Shown here: positions 7,394 through 14,657 of the stretch, one piece after another
How the letters are laid out: each line of letters opens with the position of its first letter
Numbering within the stretch: position 1 is the stretch's first letter
Virus record (IMG/VR): IMGVR_UViG_3300025319_000113
Coordinates: 1 to 22,158 of that record
Direction: 5' to 3' (one strand)
Length of the DNA: 22,158 bases
Source of the DNA: a virus
The notes under the pieces: model-generated
The model's input: only the letters and a program-made list of their open reading frames with translations
What the model was told of the DNA's origin: nothing
The model's database searches: none
Translations under genes and position numbers: made by a program

Positions 7394-8271
7394 GCTATTT
7401 TTAACTCTCGGACGCGCCGCAGGAGTTCCAACGCGCGCGCGTCCCAGGTGTACGATTTGACCTTTTCCTTGCCCGCCGCCGCCAGCGAGCGCCAGCGGTC
7501 ATTCACCAGGAGCGCGTGCGCCGCTTCGACGGCCTCGGGCGCGGAAGCATAGGGCCAGAAGTCCGTCCCGGCGATGAAGCCCAGCCGGTCAATGTCCGGC
7601 GCGGTATCGGCCAGGACGCAGCATCCCTGCGCCATGTTCTCGAAAAAGCGCGTCGTCAGATCGCCGTAGGAGCTCCGTACCAACGCGATCTTGGCGCGGT
7701 TGTAGAGCGCGTTGTACTCGTCGAAGAGTGGGCCCAGCATGCCCACCGTATTTTTTAGTCCGCTGGCATCCATCGCAGCCAGGATCTCCACCCGTTCGCT
7801 GTAGGGATAGCCAATTATCAGCACGTCAATGTCGCGCTCCCTGCCCAAGTCGGTATGCATTTCTGGATCATAACCCGGCGGCAGCCAGTAGGCGTTCGGC
7901 TCGGAAGAGCGCGCGCCCCAGGAGTGGGCGAAGAACATAGCGTCGTAATCCGCGCTAGCATAATCGCGCACGTGGTTATCCATGCCCCACAGGATGAGCG
8001 GAACGCCATTGATCCGATGGCCGGCATAGGCAGATTCGGCGTGAATGACTAAATCGGGATGGAATGTTCGGCGCGTTCCGGGAGCAAAGCCATCTTCCCA
8101 ATCGGGCTTCCAGACGTATCGTTCGTCCACTTCCATCCCCCAGATTTTTGTCCCGGTTGAATGGCCCGCCGTCTGCACGTCGTGGCCGAGCCGCCGGAAG
8201 GCGCGCGCCATGTAGCGGCCCGAGGCGACGGGATAGTGGATGCAGGTGATGAGGATGCGGAGCGAAGTCAT
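7390..8271 (-). CDS. CgeB-like glycosyltransferase (GT-B type)
   Basis: A 293-residue protein. The frame reaches 8289, but ATG 8271 overlaps the HNH stop (ATGA) and gives a clean start, MTSLRILITCIHYPVASGRY. The C-terminal half matches the CgeB/Glyco_trans_1_2 pattern: a new strand at VLIIGYPYSERVEIL, then the sugar-nucleotide site LTTRFFENMAQGCCVL (about 205-220). It ends with YTWDARALELLRRV, the usual closing helix. Such enzymes use a nucleotide-sugar donor. The substrate is unknown. The N-terminal half, with FHPDLVIHAES and LILWGMDNH, is the acceptor-side Rossmann domain. Coupled to the methyltransferase below, so the two products are probably made in similar amounts. Confidence 0.83.
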   Translation of the reverse strand: MTSLRILITCIHYPVASGRYMARAFRRLGHDVQTAGHSTGTKIWGMEVDERYVWKPDWEDGFAPGTRRTFHPDLVIHAESAYAGHRINGVPLILWGMDNHVRDYASADYDAMFFAHSWGARSSEPNAYWLPPGYDPEMHTDLGRERDIDVLIIGYPYSERVEILAAMDASGLKNTVGMLGPLFDEYNALYNRAKIALVRSSYGDLTTRFFENMAQGCCVLADTAPDIDRLGFIAGTDFWPYASAPEAVEAAHALLVNDRWRSLAAAGKEKVKSYTWDARALELLRRVRELKIA

Positions 8272-8981
8272 AAAAGCCGTCCGTTCCATTCGTGAGGCAG
8301 TTTGTCTCGTCTTGAAGTATTACAGGACGGGCAGCTGATCACAATGTTTTCCGGGCCATTGCTGCCACCCCGCGCTAACGGTATGCGATGGTCAACATGG
8401 TACTGCTGCCCCAATTCGTAACTACACCACCAGCATAAACCCTTTTGCATTGTGTATTGTTTCTTGGTATCTGCTGCTGTATGTGTGCCAGCCGCCTCGC
8501 GCTTGCGTGCGCGGTAGTTCCTTGTACGGGCCAGATAGGTATCACGGTTTCGCTGATACCGGAGTCGGGATAATTCTTTGGCCCTTTCCGGGTTATTAGC
8601 CTTGCGATTTTTATCAGCCTCTTTCTTTTGCTCCCGATGATTTCTGGCATACTCACGCGAATAAGCACGGCTTCTTTCGATATGCTTCCACTTGCATTTC
8701 AAAGTAATGGCACGAACCTTATCTACGTTGGCCGCTGCCCAACGTCTTGCGTTCGCTCGATGCTGCTCTTTATTTTCCTGATACCACTGATTTGCTCTTG
8801 CCTTAGATCGCTCAGGGTTATTTGCATTCCAAATTCTTGTCCGAGCGGCTGTACATGGCTTGCAATATGATGCAAGCCATACTTTGTCACCCTTCCGGCA
8901 TGGTGAAAAGTATTCGGTTGTAGCAGGAAGTGATCGGGAACAGTCCTTGCAGGTTTTGTAATGCGGGATAGAATCAATCAT
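8268..8981 (-). CDS. HNH homing-type endonuclease with N-terminal Cys-pair finger
   Basis: The frame is open from ATG 9086, but I choose ATG 8981 because it begins just before the usual N-terminal module: CKDC (11-14) and YCKPC (39-43), a four-cysteine zinc site. Residues about 50-165 are basic and repetitive (two NNPER units with xxYxxN spacing), probably a DNA-reading region. Residues 183-220 hold the nuclease: CWWC, then HVDHRIPLARGGSNGPENI and CPSC, i.e. catalytic H-N-H with a zinc pair on each side. By hand count 27 of 60 bases at 8641-8700 are G or C, well under the surroundings. It sits between two glycosyltransferase genes and its stop overlaps the next ATG. The start is the least certain part. 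Confidence 0.85.
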   Translation of the reverse strand: MIDSIPHYKTCKDCSRSLPATTEYFSPCRKGDKVWLASYCKPCTAARTRIWNANNPERSKARANQWYQENKEQHRANARRWAAANVDKVRAITLKCKWKHIERSRAYSREYARNHREQKKEADKNRKANNPERAKELSRLRYQRNRDTYLARTRNYRARKREAAGTHTAADTKKQYTMQKGLCWWCSYELGQQYHVDHRIPLARGGSNGPENIVISCPSCNTSRRDKLPHEWNGRLL

Positions 8982-9072
8982 GCTGGACTTCTCGTGTAGG
9001 TTCAGCCACGCTCCGGGATGTTTCCGCATCGCCGGAGCACTTCCTATAGTATAGAACATTATGGCGCTCACA

Positions 9073-9978
9073 TCAATATGCCACATGGATTATCGAGGTG
9101 TCCGGCGTAATGCGCCGATCCCATTTTTCGTGGAAGCGTAATGAGTTGGCGCGGAAACTTTCCGCCGTCGCCGCGTTGGATGCGCCGACTCGATGCGTGA
9201 AGACGGCTTCCGGGCAGTACCAGACTTCAAAGCCGCGCAGTTTCACGCGCTCGCACAAATCCACGTCTTCAAAATAGCCGCGTCCGTAACCAATATCAAA
9301 CAGACCCGCTGAAGCAAACAGATTATTTCGGATCGCCAGCGCCGCGCCGGTCGTCCAGGAGACGCGCTCGGCAATATTCACGCGCCAATCGTCGGCGGCG
9401 AAACCAATATAGCGATGGAACGGGCCTTTGCCGCCGTCGTAGAGTCCGCCGCAGGATTGGATGGAATACGCGGGCGGGCGCGGCGCGGTCAAACCGGGTA
9501 ATGCGCCCGTCCCATTCGGGCCGAGCGGGAAAACGAGTTTCGGCCCGACGATGCCCACGTAGGCGCGTTCGTCGAACATCCCCATAAGCGGCCCGAACCA
9601 GCCGGGCTGCGCCTGCGTGTCCTGGTTCAGAAAGAACAGCACGTCGCCCCCGGCGCGCGCCGCGCCTGCATTGCAATTGCCGGCAAAGCCCAGGTTGCGC
9701 GGATTGCGCGCCACCTGCGCCGGCGGGCCGATGATCTCGGTCAGGTCGACGTCCGGGCTGGCGTCATCCTGCACCAGGATTTCCATCCGGCCGGCCATCC
9801 CCTCCGCGCCCGCCGTCGCTACCAGCGATTTCAGGCACAAGATGAGAGCCTTCAGGTCGTTGTAGGCCGGGATCACGATTGACAATCTCAGGCTCGCGCC
9901 CATCACCGGGGCGGCTCGCGGGGCCGCGTGTATCGCTAAGTTGGTTGGCGTCAGGGGCAGGGCTTGGGGCAGGCTCAT
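9073..9978 (-). CDS. Family 2 glycosyltransferase (rhamnosyltransferase-like, GT-A)
   Basis: A 301-residue protein. Start ATG 9978 is supported by AAAGGA at 9990-9995, while the later ATG 9903, close to the domain start, has no ribosome site. The GT2 core begins at LSIVIPAYN (32-40), followed by QDDAS (70-74), RNLGFAGNCNAG (94-105), the NQDT acidic site (118-121) and EDVDLCERVKLRG (237-249). Together they are typical of rhamnosyl- or related sugar transferases acting on a growing glycan. The first 25 residues are proline/alanine-rich and overlap the previous gene. No membrane segment is visible. The acceptor may be a virion protein or a host surface glycan; neither is shown by the sequence. 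Confidence 0.9.
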   Translation of the reverse strand: MSLPQALPLTPTNLAIHAAPRAAPVMGASLRLSIVIPAYNDLKALILCLKSLVATAGAEGMAGRMEILVQDDASPDVDLTEIIGPPAQVARNPRNLGFAGNCNAGAARAGGDVLFFLNQDTQAQPGWFGPLMGMFDERAYVGIVGPKLVFPLGPNGTGALPGLTAPRPPAYSIQSCGGLYDGGKGPFHRYIGFAADDWRVNIAERVSWTTGAALAIRNNLFASAGLFDIGYGRGYFEDVDLCERVKLRGFEVWYCPEAVFTHRVGASNAATAESFRANSLRFHEKWDRRITPDTSIIHVAY

Positions 9979-11197
9979 GGCTCGGTTTGTCCTTTCGTTC
10001 GCGCTTCAACGCCGATTGTAGCACAGTTTCTACCTGGTCGGCGGTCACGTCCCATGTCTGCCGGATCGCCCACTCGTAGCCGCGCTCGGCCGTGTACGCC
10101 GCCAATGCGCGATCGGCGTAGAGCATTTCCATTTTTTCGATCAGATCGGACACGTCCGGGAAGGCGTCGCGCGCGCCGCCCCAGGTGCCATGCTCCATGT
10201 AGGCCAGCCGTTTGACGAGCATTCCCCGCCCCTCGCCGACGATCTCCGGGCCGCTGCACCAGTCCAGCGCCAGCGTCGGCACGCGGCAGGCCATCGATTC
10301 CACCAGCGGCAGGCCGAAGCCCTCACGGTGGCTGATGACCATGTGCGCATCCATCAGCGCGTAGCGAGAGCGCAGCGGGTGGAAGGGCGACGCGCCGCTG
10401 GCCGCGTCGGTCGTGCGCTCGAACAAATCCTGGCGGTAATCTGCGCGCTTCTGTTCGGCTTCCGTCCAGCCGGTTTGTTTCAGCAGCGTAGGAACGTCCC
10501 AACCCGCCGGACTCACCTTGTCCATGTCCAGGAACAGGCGCGCTTCGGGTTTGGCGCGCGCAAATTCGTGGAAGGCTTCGAGCATGGGCGGGATGGCCTT
10601 GCGGCCCTGGTTCATGCACACGACGCCGACGACGTAATCGCCCGCGTCGTAACCGGCCTTCTCACGCAGCGTCTTTTTTTCGTCGTCCGCCGCCGGATAG
10701 AACTCCTGCAAGTTCACGCCCGGATGACAGAGCGCGGCGCGCTTCCCAGACTGGCGCAGGGCTTCGACGCCGAAGCGCGAGATGACCATCCCGCCGTCGG
10801 CGTAATCGGCCATTTTCAACCAGTCGGGATGAACGGGCGTCCCGTCGATGGGCGTAATCCAGACCCATTTGACGCGGGAAAAATCGATCCGGCAGGCGTT
10901 CCATAGCGTCTGATGATAGGGGAAGTCCTGGCAGGAAATGAGCAGGTCGGGCCGGGTCGTGTTGACGATCGTAACCAGGGAGTTCCAAATATCCTGCCCG
11001 CCGAGCGGCCAGACGTGAAAGGGGAAATCGTGCGGCCAGCCGGTGTAATTAAGCGCCGCGGCCTGGATGCTGTAGCCGCGCTGGTGCAGGCGGCGCAGGA
11101 CCTCGTTGCCGATGCGCCCGAAGCCGCTTGGGGCCACCAGGTCGCCGAACCACAGGATTTTATAGGGCTGTTGTGTTTGGGGATTCAGATTTTTCAT
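9764..11197 (-). CDS. GT4-type glycosyltransferase
   Basis: A 477-residue protein. I choose ATG 11197, preceded by AGGAG, over an upstream ATG (11227) that lies in a hairpin loop. The N-terminal Rossmann part starts at YKILWFGDLVAPSGFGRIG, a donor/acceptor-side motif of GT-B enzymes. The C-terminal part carries SHREGFGLPLVESMA (about 289-303), the E-x-F-G-x-x-x-x-E element that binds the nucleotide sugar in GT4 enzymes. The last 70 residues, from SHEPAPSPAP onward, are proline-rich and lie in a 215-base overlap with the next gene in another frame. That tail is probably not part of the fold. It opens the accessory cassette directly after the head-closure gene and a GC-rich hairpin. Confidence 0.86.
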   Translation of the reverse strand: MKNLNPQTQQPYKILWFGDLVAPSGFGRIGNEVLRRLHQRGYSIQAAALNYTGWPHDFPFHVWPLGGQDIWNSLVTIVNTTRPDLLISCQDFPYHQTLWNACRIDFSRVKWVWITPIDGTPVHPDWLKMADYADGGMVISRFGVEALRQSGKRAALCHPGVNLQEFYPAADDEKKTLREKAGYDAGDYVVGVVCMNQGRKAIPPMLEAFHEFARAKPEARLFLDMDKVSPAGWDVPTLLKQTGWTEAEQKRADYRQDLFERTTDAASGASPFHPLRSRYALMDAHMVISHREGFGLPLVESMACRVPTLALDWCSGPEIVGEGRGMLVKRLAYMEHGTWGGARDAFPDVSDLIEKMEMLYADRALAAYTAERGYEWAIRQTWDVTADQVETVLQSALKRERKDKPSHEPAPSPAPDANQLSDTRGPASRPGDGREPEIVNRDPGLQRPEGSHLVPEIAGSDGGRGGDGRPDGNPGAG

Positions 11198-11214
11198 GGC
11201 TCTTTGGCTCCTAG

Positions 11215-11238
11215 CGGGCGGGGTCATCCCGCCCGTAC
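11215..11238 (-). repeat. Intergenic GC-rich hairpin, GGGCGGG type, copy 2
   Basis: Arms CGGGCGGG (11215-11222) and CCCGCCCG (11228-11235) with a 5-base loop fill the 41-base gap between the head-closure gene and the first glycosyltransferase. The plus-strand element ends GTAC. The AGGAG ribosome site of the glycosyltransferase lies two bases from the stem. No U-tract follows. It marks the boundary between the head module and the accessory cassette. Confidence 0.7.
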
Positions 11239-11631
11239 TTACCCGGTTTTGCTCGCCAGCCGCAGCGGTTGGCGGAACAACACGCGCCCGCCCAGATTTT
11301 CAGGCATGGCCGCGCCCGCGACGCGGTAGGCCGTGCCGCGCCAAACGATCTCGTCCTGCGCGCCGAGCGCGCTCAGCGTGGTAAATAGCATGTCGGCGTT
11401 CTGCGCCTGCCCGCCTGCCAGGTCGCGCTCGTTCGGGCGCGGCGCTCCGAAGAGCGTGCTGGCGAAAAGCCCGGTGACGGTGCGCTCGACGTAGTTGAAC
11501 GTCGTCGCCGCGCCGAATTTTGGCGTGCCGGTCACGCCGCTGATGTACTGGCGCACGGTCGCCGTCTCGCCGGCGTTGCCGATCACGTCCAGCGCGTTGC
11601 GCTGGATGCGCGCCGGGTCAGGACGGCTCAT
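11239..11631 (-). CDS. Putative head closure / stopper protein
   Basis: A 130-residue protein. Its ATG 11631 overlaps the stop of the connector gene (ATGA). Sequence features are beta-rich: VRQYISGVTGTPKFGAATTF, then a segment on a reference axis (DEIVWRGTAYRVAGAAMPEN) resembling the small beta-barrel of SPP1 gp16/HK97-type head-closure proteins. These form a ring under the connector and close the head channel after DNA packaging. No decisive motif is present. The location between connector and (originally) gp10-like gene supports the role. The accessory cassette is inserted immediately downstream, so the connector-neck order is now interrupted. Confidence 0.55.
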   Translation of the reverse strand: MSRPDPARIQRNALDVIGNAGETATVRQYISGVTGTPKFGAATTFNYVERTVTGLFASTLFGAPRPNERDLAGGQAQNADMLFTTLSALGAQDEIVWRGTAYRVAGAAMPENLGGRVLFRQPLRLASKTG

Positions 11632-12176
11632 CCGCTATATTCCGACGACCAGTATTGCTGCTGCTCGGCCCAGCTCTCGATCCCGCCCTGCGCGCCGTCG
11701 TCGCGGGTCGACTCGTCCAGGAGCAGCGCGTGCATGGCGCGCAACTGCGCCATGGCCGCCGTGTCGTCGTATTCCGTGCCGTCCGGCGCGGCCCACTTCG
11801 CCCGCCGCAGTGAGTCGAACATGAGCGTTCGCACGGCCTCCAGCGCCGCGCCCGCGATGGTCGCGCCGGCGGCGGTGAACTGGCCGATCTCCTCGTCGCT
11901 GAACACGGCCCACTGATACTCCGCGCGCCAGGCGGAATTGGCGCTGACCAGGCCGGAGAATTCCACCAGGCCCAAGCCGGTGTCGAACGTTCCGCCGGTC
12001 GCGCTCCAGCCCGCCGCGACCGGCACGAAGGCCGAAAGCGCCGACAGATTGCTAAACGGCGCGCCCTGGCCGAGCTTGAACTTCAGTGCCGTCCCGTCGC
12101 CGCCGCGATATTCCTCCGCCCAACGCCAACGGTCGGAAATTCTCAGCCGCACCTGCTGCGCGGTCGTGAGCGCCAT
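11628..12176 (-). CDS. Putative head-tail connector / adaptor protein
   Basis: A 182-residue protein that starts at ATG 12176, directly after the stop of the preceding gene (12177). The N-terminal half is beta-rich (ALKFKLGQGAPFS, GWSATGGTFDTGLGLVEF). The C-terminal half is helical (SDEEIGQFTAAGATIAGAALEAVRTLMFD and a DGTEYDDTAAMAQLRAMHALL helix). Helical bundles of this kind are seen in gp6/gp15-like connector proteins, which attach below the portal. The last residues are glutamine/serine-rich. The role is inferred from gene order and fold pattern; no catalytic residues are expected or seen. It overlaps the next gene by ATGA, so it is translationally coupled to the head-closure protein. Confidence 0.6.
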   Translation of the reverse strand: MALTTAQQVRLRISDRWRWAEEYRGGDGTALKFKLGQGAPFSNLSALSAFVPVAAGWSATGGTFDTGLGLVEFSGLVSANSAWRAEYQWAVFSDEEIGQFTAAGATIAGAALEAVRTLMFDSLRRAKWAAPDGTEYDDTAAMAQLRAMHALLLDESTRDDGAQGGIESWAEQQQYWSSEYSG

Positions 12177-12527
12177 TTAGCCCTTGAGATACCAGACGAA
12201 ATTCCGGTCAGCGGCCTGGTTCGCATTGGCCGAGACGCGCACCTGTCCCGGATAGCCTTCCAGGAAAGACAAGCCTTCCGCGCCCAGGAGCATCCCGCCC
12301 GTGCCGCCGGGCGTGGCGGCGCTGTACTGCGCTCCGGCAGTATTGCGAAAGAGTGTCCAACTGCCGCCGGTGTTCTCACCTAGCCAGCCAACCGCGGCGC
12401 TGGTCAGCACCGGGATGAGCAGGCCGAAAGCGCGGTATCCGCCCAGGAAGAACGCGCTGGAAGTCGGCGCGCCGCTGGCGATGGTCGCGGTGAAATGTTT
12501 GATCTCACCCACCGTCGCTTGTGTCAT
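12177..12527 (-). CDS. Small beta-rich phage structural protein
   Basis: A 116-residue protein at ATG 12527, overlapping the previous gene by 23 bases. The pattern GGYRAFGLLIPVLTSAAVGW, then GGSWTLFRNTAGAQ, and near the end AADRNFVWYL, follows a family of small beta-sandwich proteins often found in phage head or connector regions. They are usually annotated as hypothetical. It is probably a virion component. I do not know its exact place; decoration of the capsid and a role at the neck are both possible. No signal peptide, metal site or membrane segment is present. Confidence 0.6.
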   Translation of the reverse strand: MTQATVGEIKHFTATIASGAPTSSAFFLGGYRAFGLLIPVLTSAAVGWLGENTGGSWTLFRNTAGAQYSAATPGGTGGMLLGAEGLSFLEGYPGQVRVSANANQAADRNFVWYLKG

Positions 12528-12894
12528 CGGCGGGAGTCTCCGGTACAGTCTCCTGAGCAGCGGGCGCGGCGGCCAGGTTTACGCGCTTTTCCAGTTCCGC
12601 GATCTTCGCCTTGAGCGCGTCAAGATCGGCCTGCGTCAAGGGAGCAGGCGCGCCGCTCTCCGGTCCTTCGGCTTCGCACAGCCGCATGACCTCGGTCAAC
12701 TGCTCGGTGTATTTCGGATACTGCGCGAACCAGTCCTCTGGTTTGAGCGAGGCCATCAGCGAGACGTTGACCGCGTAGTGCTGCAGCATGGGCGAATGCG
12801 TCAGCCCCAGGCGGTAGACCGGGTGCTGCGGGTTGCTGAGCGCCGCTTCCACGAATTTCTGTAGCTTGACGTGATCGGGGAGTTTATCGGCCAT
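12505..12894 (-). CDS. Hypothetical helical protein downstream of the major capsid gene
   Basis: A 129-residue protein. I choose ATG 12894, with GGAG 8 to 9 bases upstream, over the TTG at 12909. The first two thirds are helical with many aromatic residues (WFAQYPKYTEQL). They are followed by a short coiled-coil-like stretch (ADLDALKAKIAELEKRV) and an acidic, proline-rich tail (ETPADDTSDGG). The gene follows a 9-bp hairpin after the major capsid stop and opens the connector group. I do not recognise a family. A structural or assembly role is likely from position only. Confidence 0.6.
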   Translation of the reverse strand: MADKLPDHVKLQKFVEAALSNPQHPVYRLGLTHSPMLQHYAVNVSLMASLKPEDWFAQYPKYTEQLTEVMRLCEAEGPESGAPAPLTQADLDALKAKIAELEKRVNLAAAPAAQETVPETPADDTSDGG

Positions 12895-12913
12895 TCTGTT
12901 TTTCTCCAAACGG

Positions 12914-12944
12914 GGGGAGCGAGCCGGACCTACGGTCGCTCCCC
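12914..12944 (-). repeat. Hairpin after the major capsid gene
   Basis: Arms GGGGAGCGA (12914-12922) and TCGCTCCCC (12936-12944) form a perfect 9-bp stem with a 13-base loop. CCG and CGG inside the loop could extend the pairing. It lies in the 69-base gap behind the major capsid stop. Without a U-tract it is not a standard terminator. Partial termination, or protection of the capsid message from 3' decay, is plausible. Confidence 0.7.
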
Positions 12945-12963
12945 GTGGTAATCCCTATTCCAG

Positions 12964-14028
12964 TTAGTCAACCGCCGGAGCAGTCGTCGAAGAACTGAAG
13001 TACGCGTATCGATCGTTCAGCATGCCGACGCCGTACCAATCGCGCACGCGGTAGCGCACGTGGTCGTAGACGAAATACCCTTCGTGCTCGACGCGACCGG
13101 CGGATTCTTGCAGGATTTGCAGCCCTTCGACTTCCTGCAGGATTACGGCTTGCTTGGCTTCCATCAGCACCCACTGGTAGGACGAGCCGACGCGCGGGCT
13201 GACGATGATGCGGTTGACCACGCCCCGGAAGGGGTTGGTGGTGCCGGTACCATACGTCTGCGCCGTGACGACGTCGCTCGGCCCGATCAGGAAGGGCGAC
13301 AAAAGCAATTGCTTGACCGCCATTTCCAGGCGCGGCGTGACGAGCAGCGTGTCCGGGTTGACGCCCAGATAACTCCCCGTCTTGCGGTCCTTCATGGTGC
13401 GCAGCGTGGTCAAGGCCGTGTTCAACCCGGTCGCGCTGAAAGTCGTGGCCGCCGTATTGTTGCCGATGTCGTTGTCGGCGGTCGTGCGGTTGTAGTTCCC
13501 GGCGGCCGTGGCAACCGAGTAGCAGGCCACTTCGCGCGTGCGCGCCGCCGCGCGGCCCAGCTTCTCGGCGTGCCGCTTCAGGATGTTCAGGCGGTTGAAG
13601 CGGATCATCTCTTCAGTGACGGAGATGATCAGGCCGCGTTTCTGGTTGCGGATTTCGAGCGTCCGATCCAGATCGAGCTTAGCCTCCGGGAAGGGCGTGT
13701 CTTCGTGCACTACCGGCAGCTCCCCGATGTCGTTCTCTTCGGCCCAGTTTTCGGCCTGCTTGTCGGAGGGCATGGTCATGGCCCATTCCTGCCAGGTGGT
13801 CGGGACGCGGGCATAAGAGTCGAACGTGATCGAGCGGATGCCGTCGCGCAGGATGACCGGGAATTCGTTGGTGGTCGAGGCCTCCTGGAGCGTGATCCGG
13901 TGTCCGTTGCGGCGCGCGGCGAAAAGCTGCTCGACGTCCAGCGCCGGGCCGGTGTAATGCTGCCCGATCGTTTCGCGGATCTTGCCGGCTTGCGGGTCGA
14001 GGATCTCGATGATCTTCTGTGTATTCAT
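12964..14028 (-). CDS. Major capsid protein, HK97 fold (Mu gpT-like candidate)
   Basis: A 354-residue protein. The open frame extends far upstream, but ATG 14028 has a strong AGGAG 7 bases before it, and the upstream part is a shadow of the decoration gene. The central pattern supports an HK97-fold shell protein: RVPTTWQEWAMTMPSDKQAE, SVTEEMIRFNRLNILKRHAE as the spine helix, and VNPDTLLVTP in the A domain. I lean to the gpT-like group because a gpF-like gene and a protease-scaffold lie upstream. The gene order protease, decoration, capsid is standard. The first residues IIEILDPQAGKIRETIGQHY are helical and could be trimmed or act as a delta domain. Confident as major capsid; the subgroup is tentative. 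Confidence 0.87.
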   Translation of the reverse strand: MNTQKIIEILDPQAGKIRETIGQHYTGPALDVEQLFAARRNGHRITLQEASTTNEFPVILRDGIRSITFDSYARVPTTWQEWAMTMPSDKQAENWAEENDIGELPVVHEDTPFPEAKLDLDRTLEIRNQKRGLIISVTEEMIRFNRLNILKRHAEKLGRAAARTREVACYSVATAAGNYNRTTADNDIGNNTAATTFSATGLNTALTTLRTMKDRKTGSYLGVNPDTLLVTPRLEMAVKQLLLSPFLIGPSDVVTAQTYGTGTTNPFRGVVNRIIVSPRVGSSYQWVLMEAKQAVILQEVEGLQILQESAGRVEHEGYFVYDHVRYRVRDWYGVGMLNDRYAYFSSSTTAPAVD

Positions 14029-14045
14029 GGTCTCATCTCCTCGGC

Positions 14046-14588
14046 CTAGTAATAGTCCACCGCGAGATTGCGCGCGTCGAACAGGATGTCCCACTGCGCG
14101 GCGGTGATGTCGCCCGCGGCGACGATCCGCACCAGCTTGGCGACGCCCGAGGCTACCGCCCCGGTCGGGTTGGCGCTGATGGCCTGGCGCGGCGCGGTCA
14201 GCCATACGCCGCCGACGCCGGTCGCGCCCGTCTGCCCGACGATGCCTGAAGCGGTCGAGGCCGGATAGACCGCCGCGCCGTATCCGGGCGCGCCGGTCAG
14301 CGAGGCCGCCGAGCCGCCGGAGACGCGCAGCACGCCGTGCGTCAGGACGGGCAGCGCGCTGTTGTTGATCGCCCGGCCCAGGTCGTCGTATTTCGGATTG
14401 TGGTCGAGCGCCACGCCGATGCCGGAGAGCCGGAAGGCGGGGCTGGCCTGGGTGTTCAGGCCGACGATGACGCCGCCCGACCATTGCACCCAGTCCCCCT
14501 TTGTGAGAATGTTCGTCCCGTTCCCGCTACCGTAGATGATCGTGTCCGTCGGGAACAGGTTGGGATTGCCTAAAATCGCAGTTGCCAT
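14046..14588 (-). CDS. Probable capsid decoration (cement) protein
   Basis: A 180-residue protein encoded between the protease-scaffold and the major capsid gene, the usual place for lambda gpD-like cement proteins. ATG 14588 follows AAAAGGA. The sequence is rich in glycine, alanine and threonine, with many short strands (GDWVQWSGGVIVGL, HGVLRVSGGSAASL). Near the C-terminus it has VAKLVRIVAAGDITAAQWDILFD. The ratio of small residues and lack of charge clusters fits an exposed beta-barrel on the capsid. The exact family is not proven. The gap of only 17 bases to the capsid ATG allows coupled expression in comparable amounts. Confidence 0.6.
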   Translation of the reverse strand: MATAILGNPNLFPTDTIIYGSGNGTNILTKGDWVQWSGGVIVGLNTQASPAFRLSGIGVALDHNPKYDDLGRAINNSALPVLTHGVLRVSGGSAASLTGAPGYGAAVYPASTASGIVGQTGATGVGGVWLTAPRQAISANPTGAVASGVAKLVRIVAAGDITAAQWDILFDARNLAVDYY

Positions 14589-14611
14589 AGCCGTATCCTT
14601 TTCTCATCGTC

Positions 14612-14624
14612 CGGCTCACGGCTC
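14612..14624 (-). repeat. 13-base intergenic repeat, also at 16460-16472
   Basis: The 13 bases CGGCTCACGGCTC occur at 14612-14624 and again at 16460-16472, both times in a spacer upstream of a head gene and next to a hairpin. On the transcribed strand it reads GAGCCGTGAGCCG. Each copy is followed by YGCG. Whether it is functional is unclear. Confidence 0.6.
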
Positions 14625-14634
14625 CGCGATGTTG

Positions 14635-14657
14635 GGGCAGGATTACCCTGCCCTTAC
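14635..14657 (-). repeat. Intergenic hairpin behind the protease-scaffold gene
   Basis: Arms GGGCAGG (14635-14641) and CCTGCCC (14647-14653) with a 5-base loop ATTAC. The plus-strand element ends TTAC, and that end includes the protease stop codon. It is a close relative of the GGGCGGG hairpins at 3761 and 11215. No U-tract is present. Confidence 0.65.

Noticed and set aside
8982-9086. N-terminal extension of the HNH protein to ATG 9086
   Set aside because: The extra 35 residues have no family pattern, and the conserved Cys-pair module begins just after ATG 8981. It cannot be fully excluded.
12914-12944. Intrinsic terminators at the intergenic hairpins
   Set aside because: None of the six GC-rich stems is followed by a run of U on the transcribed strand, and genes of the same operon continue downstream.
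13060-14049. Long plus-strand frame (329 codons) opposite the major capsid gene
   Set aside because: It is fully antisense to a recognisable capsid gene, has no family pattern and the arginine-rich composition of a GC-rich shadow frame. The same holds for the plus-strand frames at 5356-6243 and 14750-15736.
14029-14484. Upstream extension of the major capsid frame
   Set aside because: It overlaps the decoration gene out of frame and is arginine-rich. ATG 14028 has an ideal AGGAG.
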